Positions 1 through 4,586 of a DNA stretch of 5,172 nt are shown here, piece by piece. The stretch's first letter is position 1; each line of letters starts with the position of its first letter. Source of the stretch: JBASRP01 sp044866075 (lineage in GTDB: Bacteria > Actinomycetota > AC-67). The translations under genes were made by a program, and so were the position numbers. The stretch spans positions 1-5,172 of the forward strand of contig JBIOTQ010000058.1 in assembly GCA_044866075.1 (NCBI GenBank). The letters are read 5' to 3'. The notes beneath the pieces were generated by a model, which was given only the letters and a program-made list of their open reading frames with translations, had not been told where the DNA came from and ran no database searches.

Positions 1-272
1 GGGCCAAGCCGCGTCTTCTCTGGGCCGAAGCCAAACAAGTTGATCGTGCCAGCGACACTCAGGCCCGCGATGAGCAGCAACCCGACCAACAGAGAAGCAA
101 GGGCGACTCGCCTGAATCGTCGCCGCCGTGCCTTCTCCGAGCGCGGAGGGATAGATGCTATCTGTTCTTCCAAGAGCAAAGTCCTCGTCAACACCGACCG
201 CTTCAGCTCTGGCGAAATAGGAACACGCAAGGTTTCGAAAAGTTCGCGAAGATTAGTCTCATCGGCCCTCAT
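1..272 (-). CDS. Probable anti-sigma factor, N-terminal part (gene runs off the window)
   Basis: Seen: 90 codons plus 2 bases starting at ATG 272, whose ATGA overlaps the TGA stop of the upstream sigma factor by 4 bases, so translation is probably coupled. Residues 1-48 are hydrophilic and would be cytoplasmic (LRVPISPELK at 15-24 resembles the short helical lead-in common in such proteins). An arginine cluster at 49-55 (RRRRFRR) precedes one hydrophobic helix at about 56-75, so the topology is N-in with the remainder outside the cell. Known: a single-pass membrane protein encoded directly after an ECF sigma factor is usually its anti-sigma factor, holding the sigma at the membrane until a signal arrives. 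Odd: no Cys or His in the visible part, so there is no zinc-binding anti-sigma (ZAS) HxxxCxxC motif here. The extracellular domain is missing, so the signal sensed cannot be judged. It could instead be a co-transcribed membrane protein of other function. Confidence 0.6.
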   Translation of the reverse strand, partial: MRADETNLRELFETLRVPISPELKRSVLTRTLLLEEQIASIPPRSEKARRRRFRRVALASLLVGLLLIAGLSVAGTINLFGFGPEKTRLG

Positions 273-811
273 TCGAACTCCTCGCCGTCCGAGACGCGCA
301 TGACCTCAGCGAGTTTCTCGCGCGCCCGATGTAAGCGACTCTTGAGCGTGCCGACACGCCAACCTAAGACAGCGGCTGTCTCGCGTTCGCTCAGATCAGA
401 AAGATAGTAAAGGGTTACCGCGGCGCGGAGGTCCTCGGGAAGCCTCGAGACCGCCTCGCGTAGCACGAGCCGTCGTTCAACTTCATCGCTCGGACTGATG
501 GGAGCGGCAATTGGGCTATCCCTGGGTCCCTCGCGAAGCTGAGCTCTCACCTCATCCCGCGCTGAATTAAGAGTGATTCGCCAGAGCCAGGGTCCAAACT
601 TCTCGCCGTCAGCCAATTGGGCAAGGTGACGCCAGGCTCGGAGAAAGGCTTCTTGCAACACATCTTCCGCCAAGCGATCATCCCTTGTCCAAGCGCGAGC
701 GAAGGTCAATACGTTAGAAGCGTGCCGGTCGAAGAGCAGTTCGAAGGCAAGGGTCTCGCCGTCCCTTGCGGCCTTGACCAGCACTCCGTCCGACGAGTGC
801 TCATCGAACAT
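269..811 (-). CDS. RNA polymerase sigma factor, ECF (sigma-70) family
   Basis: Seen: 180 residues from ATG 811, normal for a two-domain ECF sigma. Region 2 spans about residues 12-90: FELLFDRHASNVLTFARAW (23-41), then the hallmark RLAEDVLQEAFLRAWRHL (46-63) and FGPWLWRITLNSARDEVR (72-89). A poorly conserved linker (91-110) leads to region 4 at about 112-173: LVLREAVSRLPEDLRAAVTL (115-134), LSERETAAVLGWRVGTLKSR (140-159) as the -35-binding helix-turn-helix, and HRAREKL (161-167). No C-terminal extension is present. Role: directs RNA polymerase to a small regulon, probably including its own operon. Start choice: a GTG at 829 in the same frame would add six residues, but the candidate promoter at 838-866 would start transcription at about 831, making GTG 829 nearly leaderless; ATG 811 has a purine-rich GAGAGAGG just upstream. 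The start is uncertain, the family is not. Its TGA overlaps the ATG of the next gene. GC content is lower than in the operon at 1161-4085. Confidence 0.93.
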   Translation of the reverse strand: MFDEHSSDGVLVKAARDGETLAFELLFDRHASNVLTFARAWTRDDRLAEDVLQEAFLRAWRHLAQLADGEKFGPWLWRITLNSARDEVRAQLREGPRDSPIAAPISPSDEVERRLVLREAVSRLPEDLRAAVTLYYLSDLSERETAAVLGWRVGTLKSRLHRAREKLAEVMRVSDGEEFE

Positions 812-837
812 CGCCTCTCTCACAAGCACCTACTTCA

Positions 838-866
838 TAGACGGAACGGAGAAGCCGAACGTTCGC
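838..866 (-). promoter_or_regulatory. Candidate ECF-type promoter of the sigma factor operon
   Basis: Read on the minus strand: GCGAAC (861-866) as -35, a 17-base spacer (844-860), then CGTCTA (838-843) as -10. A GAAC-type -35 with a CGTC-type -10 at this spacing is typical of ECF-dependent promoters, which are often self-activated. The -35 overlaps a perfect 10-bp palindrome, CGAACGTTCG (856-865). The predicted start, near 831, leaves about 20 bases before ATG 811. Motifs this short also arise by chance, so the call is tentative. Confidence 0.4.
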
Positions 867-1138
867 TCACGACCAAGATTTTTCGTTCTCACGTGCGACG
901 CGAACGAGTGGTCCCTACGTCCGACAGGATCCTCAACCGACCCGGGAGCCCTATCTTCGGTGGACCCAACTGTCATCATGTGCAAAAAATCGCCCCAGCT
1001 CACGGGAGAACCGTTTTCGCTGGTGAAGCGACATGGCAAGACTCGACGGGGCGGCTACATGGGCAACCGGAATAACGCCAGATGGGCTGCCGAGGCTCGG
1101 AAGCGCAGGCGACAGCATTCTCGTAACGGTTTCGCCGC

Positions 1139-1159
1139 GGGCCGATGAACCTGCGGCCC
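1139..1159 (-). terminator. Possible hairpin terminator after the four-gene operon
   Basis: Just past the TGA of the SRPBCC gene, GGGCCG (1139-1144) and CGGCCC (1154-1159) can pair as a 6-bp GC-only stem with a 9-base loop. It begins 2 bases after the stop codon in the direction of transcription. No T-run follows on the minus strand, so it is not a classical intrinsic terminator. GC-rich actinobacteria often use hairpins without a U tract, which keeps the idea open. Confidence 0.25.
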
Positions 1160-1160
1160 A

Positions 1161-1643
1161 TCAGTCGCTTTGAGGTTCCTGCCGGTTAGTCCACTCGGCG
1201 CGGGTCTTCAGGAAAGCGTTCCGGGTTCGAAGCATACGCCGCATATACCAGCGCACGAACAGGACGTCGATCGGCCAACTCAGTGGCCACATCAGCGACG
1301 CGTACGTCACGTCATCGATGACGAGGGTGCCCTCCGGGCGCGGCTCGAAGACGTGTTCGTGGCGCCAGTGGGAGAACGGACCCGAGCGCATCTCGTCGAC
1401 GAATCGATGCGGCCGGTCGAACTCCGAGATCCTGGACGTCATCCTCCATCGCAGGCCGAGGCGTTTCGCCTCGAAGGTGACCTCGTCGCCGAGCTCGAGC
1501 AAGCCTTCGCGCACGCCGGCCACGGCGCGTTCGCGCCCGGCGCCGGTCGAATCGACGTGCAGTGCCACGTCGCGCGAAAGATCGAAGCAACGCTCGGGCC
1601 TTGCCTTCACGATCATCCGAAGAGAGATGCGCGGCACGATCAC
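1161..1643 (-). CDS. SRPBCC-domain protein (START/polyketide-cyclase fold, COG4276-like)
   Basis: Seen: 160 residues from GTG 1643; the GTGA overlaps the epimerase stop by 4 bases, with GGAGG three bases upstream. A second GTG at 1637 (residue 3) is better spaced from that site and is an equally good start; ATG 1616 lacks a ribosome-binding site. The layout fits a one-domain SRPBCC protein: an early SRDVALHVDS helix (23-32), GDEVTFEAKRLGLRWRMTSR (52-71) strands, FDRPHRFVDEM (75-85), then SHWRHEHVFEPRPEGTLVID (91-110) with DVTY (111-114), and a long C-terminal amphipathic helix (about 118-148) that in this fold closes a hydrophobic pocket. Known: these proteins bind or transform hydrophobic ligands; the subgroup is repeatedly encoded beside, or fused to, TIGR01777 epimerases. 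Inference: it may present or sense the epimerase's substrate. No signal peptide, so cytoplasmic. It is the last gene of the operon. The fold is fairly sure; the function is unknown. Confidence 0.85.
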   Translation of the reverse strand: MIVPRISLRMIVKARPERCFDLSRDVALHVDSTGAGRERAVAGVREGLLELGDEVTFEAKRLGLRWRMTSRISEFDRPHRFVDEMRSGPFSHWRHEHVFEPRPEGTLVIDDVTYASLMWPLSWPIDVLFVRWYMRRMLRTRNAFLKTRAEWTNRQEPQSD

Positions 1644-2536
1644 GCCCCTCCGCGCCGCGGGTAGATCCACGCGAGCGCCGTCTCGAGATCCGGGTGCGCG
1701 AACGCGAAGCCGCTCTTCATGAGTTTCGCGGGCACGACGCGTTCGCTCGACAGCAGCACCTCCCGGGTGCGCGCCGGGCCGAGCGCGGTCTTGAGAGCCC
1801 ATGCGGGGACCGGCATGACGAAGCCGCGCTTGGCCTTCGCGAGCCTCGCCGCGAACTCGGACTGGCGGGGGACGTGTGGCGCCGTGAGGTTCACCGGCCC
1901 GCCGATCGTCTCGTCGCCGATCAGATGGGCGATCGCCGCGACCTCGTCCTGGAGCGAGATCCAACTCCAGAACTGCCTTCCGGTGCCCAGCCTCGGCGCG
2001 ATCTTCCACCCGCTGAGGAATGGGAACAGGCCTCCGCGACGGGCGAGCACGATTCCGGAGCGGAGATGAAGGACGCGGATCCCGGCTTCCTCCGCCGGGC
2101 GGGTCGCCGCCTCCCATGCGACGCACACCGAAGCGCGGAAGCCTTCGCCGGCCGGCGCGTCCTCGGTGAGCTCGTCTTCGCCGCCGTCGCCGTAGTACCC
2201 GTTCGCAGACGCGCTGATGAACGTGCGCGGGTGCCGTTCCAGGCTCGTCAGTGCGCGGGAGAGGACGTCGGTGCCCCGTATGCGCGAATCTCGGATCCGC
2301 CGCCGTTGCCCCGGCGTCCAGGGTCGGGCACCGATGTTCGCCCCCGCGAGATGCACGACGTAGTCGATCCCCTCGAGCGCTTTCGTGTCGACGGAACCAA
2401 TATCGGGATCCCAGCGGGCCTCGCCGGGCCCGGCCTCGCGCCGGACGAGCCGCACGACCTCGTCGCCCCGTTCGGCGAGATGGCGCACGAGCGCCGCCCC
2501 GATGAAGCCGTGGGAACCGGTGACCGCGCCCCTCAT
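1640..2536 (-). CDS. TIGR01777-family NAD(P)-dependent epimerase/oxidoreductase (extended SDR, YfcH/SDR39U1-like)
   Basis: Seen: 298 residues, the family's usual length (E. coli YfcH is close to 300). The nucleotide-binding Rossmann motif TGSHGFIG is at 6-13. VVHLAGANIG (60-69) and RPWTPGQRRRIRDSRIRGT (71-89) match the family's NLAGxxI and RW..xQ...I..SR segments. SASANGYYG (108-116) is the active-site Tyr region; WE (141-142), RSGIVLARRGG (159-169), GTGRQFWSWISLQDEV (184-199) and GPVNLTAP (213-220) follow in the expected order, ending in AGFAF-like SGFAFAHPDLETAL (275-288). As in E. coli YfcH (ARWE), the classical YxxxK lysine is not evident, which is normal here. Start ATG 2536 overlaps the preceding stop (ATGA) and has GGAG five bases upstream. 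The family has been called a cell-division inhibitor by old annotation, without good evidence; the substrate is unknown. Soluble and cytoplasmic. Confidence 0.93.
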   Translation of the reverse strand: MRGAVTGSHGFIGAALVRHLAERGDEVVRLVRREAGPGEARWDPDIGSVDTKALEGIDYVVHLAGANIGARPWTPGQRRRIRDSRIRGTDVLSRALTSLERHPRTFISASANGYYGDGGEDELTEDAPAGEGFRASVCVAWEAATRPAEEAGIRVLHLRSGIVLARRGGLFPFLSGWKIAPRLGTGRQFWSWISLQDEVAAIAHLIGDETIGGPVNLTAPHVPRQSEFAARLAKAKRGFVMPVPAWALKTALGPARTREVLLSSERVVPAKLMKSGFAFAHPDLETALAWIYPRRGGA

Positions 2537-3486
2537 GACGGCTCCAATGCTCGCCGGTGGAGATGCCACGCGAGCAGGCTGCCCAAGACGAAACCGAAGC
2601 CATTGAGGACGCCGTGCGTCCTCGCCATCTGGTCGATCCGTAGCGCCGAGATCCCGATCGCGAGCCCGAGCGTGTATTGGACCGCGAGCGCCATCGCAGC
2701 AAGCACCGACAGGCCGGACATGGCGAGCAGTGCGCGAACGGGCGCGGGCAACACGCCTCGCATCGCGAGGGATGCGTGCGAGAAGGCGACGCAGGTCAGC
2801 GAGATCCCGATCATCGACGACCCGACGGCCGCCACGTCGTTCGAATAGGTGATTCCCGCCGCGACGACGGGCATCGCCGCGACGACCCCGACGGCGCCGA
2901 CGAGTGCCAGCCTCGCCGCCGCTCCGCCTCGCGCGACGGCCGCCGACGTGCACGCGACGATCACCGTCGCGAACCCCGCGACGTGGAAATGCACGGCGGT
3001 CAACTCGACGATCGCGTCGGGGAAGTCCAGCGGTTGCGCTCCGAAGCCGGAAAAGATCAGCCATCCGGCGCCGAACGTGAGATAGCCGGACGCAGCGATG
3101 AGCGCGAGACGGTCGAACCGCATGGGCCTCGCCCTGACGAGCTCGAGAAGGCCGGACGACGACACGAGCGCGCAGTTCAGGAGCCACGGGATCGTGAGCA
3201 ACGCGGCGACGGCGCCTGGAGGGCGCGTGAGCGAGATCACGACGATGACGCCCGTCAGGGGCATCGCGCGCTGGGCTTTCGCGCGAACCGATTCCGCGAC
3301 GAGTGTGTTCCACCGGAGCAGATCTAGGGCGAGCGGTACCGCGACGAGCACGGCCATCGCGAATATGAGTTTCACGGCCGTCAGGTCGACCGCGTCGACT
3401 GCCCATATCGCGGCGAGTACGCACCACGCCGCGGCCCCGAAGAGCGGGAGCCGCGTGTTCACCTTCACCGCGTACGCCACGGCCAT
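2533..3486 (-). CDS. YndJ-like polytopic membrane protein
   Basis: Seen: 317 residues with about nine or ten hydrophobic helices (roughly 15-33, 37-56, 76-88, 92-112, 127-147, 164-184, 192-211, 221-240, 252-275, 293-308). Charged loops are short (RAKAQR 68-73, RARPMRFDR 118-126). Two conserved-looking intramembrane motifs stand out: VHFHVAGF (165-172) and ARTHGVLNGFGFVLG (288-302). His-plus-Asn/Gly motifs of this kind, spaced across the C-terminal half, are what I recall of the YndJ family, annotated as a transporter-like protein of unknown substrate. Start: ATG 3486 shares its A with the TGA of the regulator gene (TGATG); a GTG three bases earlier is also possible. No strong ribosome-binding site is visible, so translation probably depends on coupling. 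It lies between the regulator and the epimerase. Inference: the membrane component of a system acting on an envelope or lipid-like compound. The family is a recollection-based call; the membrane topology is certain. Confidence 0.75.
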   Translation of the reverse strand: MAVAYAVKVNTRLPLFGAAAWCVLAAIWAVDAVDLTAVKLIFAMAVLVAVPLALDLLRWNTLVAESVRAKAQRAMPLTGVIVVISLTRPPGAVAALLTIPWLLNCALVSSSGLLELVRARPMRFDRLALIAASGYLTFGAGWLIFSGFGAQPLDFPDAIVELTAVHFHVAGFATVIVACTSAAVARGGAAARLALVGAVGVVAAMPVVAAGITYSNDVAAVGSSMIGISLTCVAFSHASLAMRGVLPAPVRALLAMSGLSVLAAMALAVQYTLGLAIGISALRIDQMARTHGVLNGFGFVLGSLLAWHLHRRALEPS

Positions 3487-4085
3487 CACGCGCCGCCGAG
3501 GAGCGGGGAGAGCAGCGGAGCGAAGGAGGCCACGGTGTCGAACAGGCGCTCGGCGCGCGCCGTGTCGCCGTCGAGGTGATGGAGCATCTCCATCCCTATG
3601 TACGAGGCGACGAGCGCCTGGGCGAGCTCGCGAGCCGGCAGCATCGTAGCGAGCGGGGAGCTCCCGAGAAGTCGTTCGATCAAGCCCTGCGCCAGGTCGA
3701 TCCATGGTTGGAGGCTGGCGAGCACTTCGCGCCGGAGGTCCGGGTGCGTGACGCACGCAGAGGCGAGCTCGGAGAGAACCGTGAGGTATCCCTGCTCGAC
3801 ATCCTCGGCGTAGAGCGCCCGTCCGACGGCGACCAGATCTTCGAGGGTCGCGATCTTCTCGGTCTCGCGCCCGTAGCGCTCGAGACGTTTCGTGCTGGTC
3901 GCCTGAAGCGTCGCCACGAGGAGCCCCTTCAGGCTCCCGAAGTGGTAGTAGATAAGCGCCTGGTTGAACCCCCCGATCTCGCCGATCGCCCGGGCGCTGG
4001 CCCCTGCCCCTCCGCGCGTCCGCACGGCCTCGAAGGCGGCGTCGATGATCCGCTCCTTCGTGGTGACCAGCGCGTCGGTGATCAT
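3486..4085 (-). CDS. TetR-family transcriptional regulator
   Basis: Seen: 199 residues, the standard TetR length. The N-terminal DNA-binding domain covers about 9-56: TKERIIDAAFEAVRTRGGAG (9-28), the helix-turn-helix SARAIGEIGGFNQALIYYHF (30-49) and the signature YYHFGSLKGLL (46-56). Residues 60-195 form the helical ligand-binding and dimerisation domain, with no close similarity I can name; W128, C111 and the HH at 169-170 are conspicuous there. Start ATG 4085 has GAGG four bases upstream. It is the first gene of a tightly packed four-gene operon, and the inverted repeat at 4094-4122 covers its own promoter, so negative autoregulation of the whole operon is the natural reading. No divergent target gene is present: the next confident gene upstream is a tRNA on the same strand. 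The inducer is unknown; partners downstream suggest a hydrophobic small molecule, which is inference. Confidence 0.93.
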   Translation of the reverse strand: MITDALVTTKERIIDAAFEAVRTRGGAGASARAIGEIGGFNQALIYYHFGSLKGLLVATLQATSTKRLERYGRETEKIATLEDLVAVGRALYAEDVEQGYLTVLSELASACVTHPDLRREVLASLQPWIDLAQGLIERLLGSSPLATMLPARELAQALVASYIGMEMLHHLDGDTARAERLFDTVASFAPLLSPLLGGA

Positions 4086-4093
4086 CCGGCCTC

Positions 4094-4122
4094 TTAAACG
4101 ATCGTTTTGAACTAACGTTTAA
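4094..4122. promoter_or_regulatory. Probable TetR-type operator: 29-bp imperfect inverted repeat
   Basis: Left arm TTAAACGATCGTT (4094-4106), 3-base centre TTG, right arm AACTAACGTTTAA (4110-4122). The right arm reversed is TTAAACGTTAGTT, matching the left at 11 of 13 positions. Within the left arm lies a perfect 12-bp palindrome, AAACGATCGTTT (4096-4107), and the right has AACGTT. The two could bind two dimers side by side. The site is AT-rich in otherwise GC-rich DNA, lies 8 bases upstream of the regulator's ATG, and covers the -10 box and the expected transcription start. Confidence 0.75.
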
Positions 4123-4149
4123 GATAGCCCTGAGCAGTAGGTTTGTCAA
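4121..4149 (-). promoter_or_regulatory. Sigma-70-type promoter of the four-gene operon
   Basis: On the minus strand: perfect -35 TTGACA (4144-4149), a 17-base spacer (4127-4143), -10 TATCTT (4121-4126, four of six consensus positions). Transcription would begin near 4114, giving a leader of about 28 bases before ATG 4085. The inverted repeat at 4094-4122 overlaps the -10 and the start point, so a bound regulator would block initiation. Confidence 0.7.
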
Positions 4150-4150
4150 A

Positions 4151-4348
4151 GCAGACGGCCGAGGATATTCGGCTCAGGACATCCCGCTGCCCGACGCCGA
4201 GAACCTCGCGGGGTTCGGGAGGAATGCTCTCGAGGCCCTGAACGCGGGACCCCCTCCCGAACGGGCGGCGGCGCTGGCGGGCTGGCGGCCGAGATTCGGG
4301 TCAGCGACCGCAGCCGCATCACTCCGATCCTCCGCGTCCCATTCTTGA
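4151..4348 (+). pseudogene. Possible gene remnant: coding-like frame without a start codon
   Basis: Seen: a plus-strand frame open from 4151 to the TGA at 4346-4348 (65 codons), with no ATG, GTG or TTG in frame. For the 39 codons from 4175 to 4291 I counted G or C at 32 first, 23 second and 34 third positions; this third > first > second pattern is what translated high-GC DNA shows. The implied peptide reads like a soluble protein (IPLPDAENLAGF, NALEALNAGPPPERAAAL) before becoming Ser/Ala-rich. I recognise no family. It lies beside the 3' end of a tRNA gene, where integrating elements often leave debris, so a truncated C-terminal gene end is the best guess. Chance codon periodicity is the main alternative. 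Confidence 0.3.
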
Positions 4349-4362
4349 ACTACCTGAAGGCT

Positions 4363-4437
4363 TGGTGGGCGCGGTTGGGATCGAACCAACGACCCCCACT
4401 TTGTAAGAGTGGTGCTCTACCACTGAGCTACGCGCCC
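4363..4437 (-). tRNA. tRNA-Val (anticodon TAC)
   Basis: The full cloverleaf can be drawn on the minus strand: acceptor GGGCGCG (4431-4437) with CGCGCCC (4367-4373); D arm GCTC/GAGC with loop AGTGGTA; anticodon arm CCACT-CTTACAA-AGTGG with anticodon TAC at 4403-4405; a 5-base variable loop GGGTC; T arm GTTGG-TTCGATC-CCAAC; discriminator A; and an encoded CCA (4363-4365). Length is 75 bases with CCA. It reads GTA and other GTN valine codons. The anticodon arm, variable loop and T loop closely resemble E. coli tRNA-Val(TAC). Confidence 0.96.
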
Positions 4438-4445
4438 GCCGGGCG

Positions 4446-4451
4446 ATTCTA
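4446..4451 (-). promoter_or_regulatory. Candidate -10 box of the tRNA-Val gene
   Basis: TAGAAT on the minus strand matches the TATAAT consensus at five of six positions and ends 8 bases before the tRNA 5' end (4437), so transcription would start at or one or two bases before the mature end. No good -35 is present at 16-18 bases upstream, so the promoter is only half supported. Confidence 0.4.
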
Positions 4452-4500
4452 GCCCTCGCCTCGAAACCACCCGATGCGGAAAAACCTCACAGAGCGGCAT

Positions 4501-4564
4501 CAAAGCCCCGGATAGTGGGTAACAATACGACCGGATTAATACCGGCAAACCGGAGATGGCTTTG
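4501..4564 (+). ncRNA. Structured leader of the surface-protein gene (candidate only)
   Basis: In the 149-base space between the tRNA and the surface-protein gene, CAAAGCC (4501-4507) can pair with GGCTTTG (4558-4564). Three CCGG copies (4531-4534, 4542-4545, 4550-4553) between them allow alternative small hairpins, either CCGG-ATTAATA-CCGG or CCGG-CAAA-CCGG. GATGC (4473-4477) and GCATC (4497-4501) form a further possible stem just upstream, sharing one base with the first. Mutually exclusive pairings 20-80 bases before a start codon are the usual layout of a cis-regulatory RNA. I cannot assign a known riboswitch class. Confidence 0.3.
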
Positions 4565-4571
4565 GGGGGCC

Positions 4572-4580
4572 GGGAGGGAG
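4572..4580 (+). promoter_or_regulatory. Ribosome-binding site of the surface-protein gene
   Basis: A purine block GGGAGGGAG contains GGAGG at 4573-4577. It lies 9 bases before ATG 4587 but only 3 before ATG 4581, so it favours ATG 4587 as the start. Confidence 0.65.
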
Positions 4581-4586
4581 ATGCCC

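Larger units (their letters stand above)
812..1160. other. Gap of 349 bases with no gene I can support
   Basis: The part next to the sigma gene (831-866) holds the candidate ECF promoter. The rest shows no tRNA, repeat array or convincing coding region. A plus-strand frame from ATG 978 to TGA 1148 would give 56 very basic residues (it ends in an Arg/Lys-rich stretch such as ARKRRRQHSR), but it has no ribosome-binding site, no recognisable domain and unremarkable codon use. A minus-strand frame of 69 codons (1039 down to the TAG at 830-832) sits directly upstream of the sigma gene and also has nothing to recommend it. GC is low here (31 of 60 bases at 961-1020) and rises towards 1100 (40 of 60 at 1081-1140). 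Confidence 0.5.

Noticed and set aside
830..1039. A 69-codon minus-strand frame directly upstream of the sigma factor
   Set aside because: It spans the likely sigma promoter and has no family resemblance or ribosome-binding site.
617..1148. Plus-strand frames overlapping the sigma gene and the gap, including a basic 56-codon frame at 978-1148
   Set aside because: They are largely antisense to the sigma factor, have no ribosome-binding site and no recognisable domain. The basic tail is curious but not enough.
1562..2848. Long plus-strand open frame (428 codons) and other long frames antisense to the operon
   Set aside because: They lie opposite genes with clear family motifs, and their peptides are low-complexity Arg/Ala/Pro-rich. 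Long antisense frames are expected in high-GC coding DNA.
1640..3427. Treating the open frame above the epimerase start as an N-terminal extension of about 300 residues
   Set aside because: The extra part overlaps the membrane-protein gene in another frame and is Arg-rich nonsense. The Rossmann motif begins six residues after ATG 2536, which has a ribosome-binding site.
4201..4216. GAACC...GGTTC hairpin as a terminator
   Set aside because: It is a 5-bp stem without a T-run, inside the coding-like stretch and not at the end of any defined gene.
4174..4389. A 71-codon minus-strand frame
   Set aside because: It runs into the tRNA-Val gene and is antisense to the coding-like plus-strand frame, so it is a shadow.
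4507..4545. Resemblance of the leader (GGATAG...ATTAATACCGG) to the 16S rRNA segment around TAATACCG
   Set aside because: Only a short stretch matches and no neighbouring 16S helices are present. Chance similarity is likeliest.
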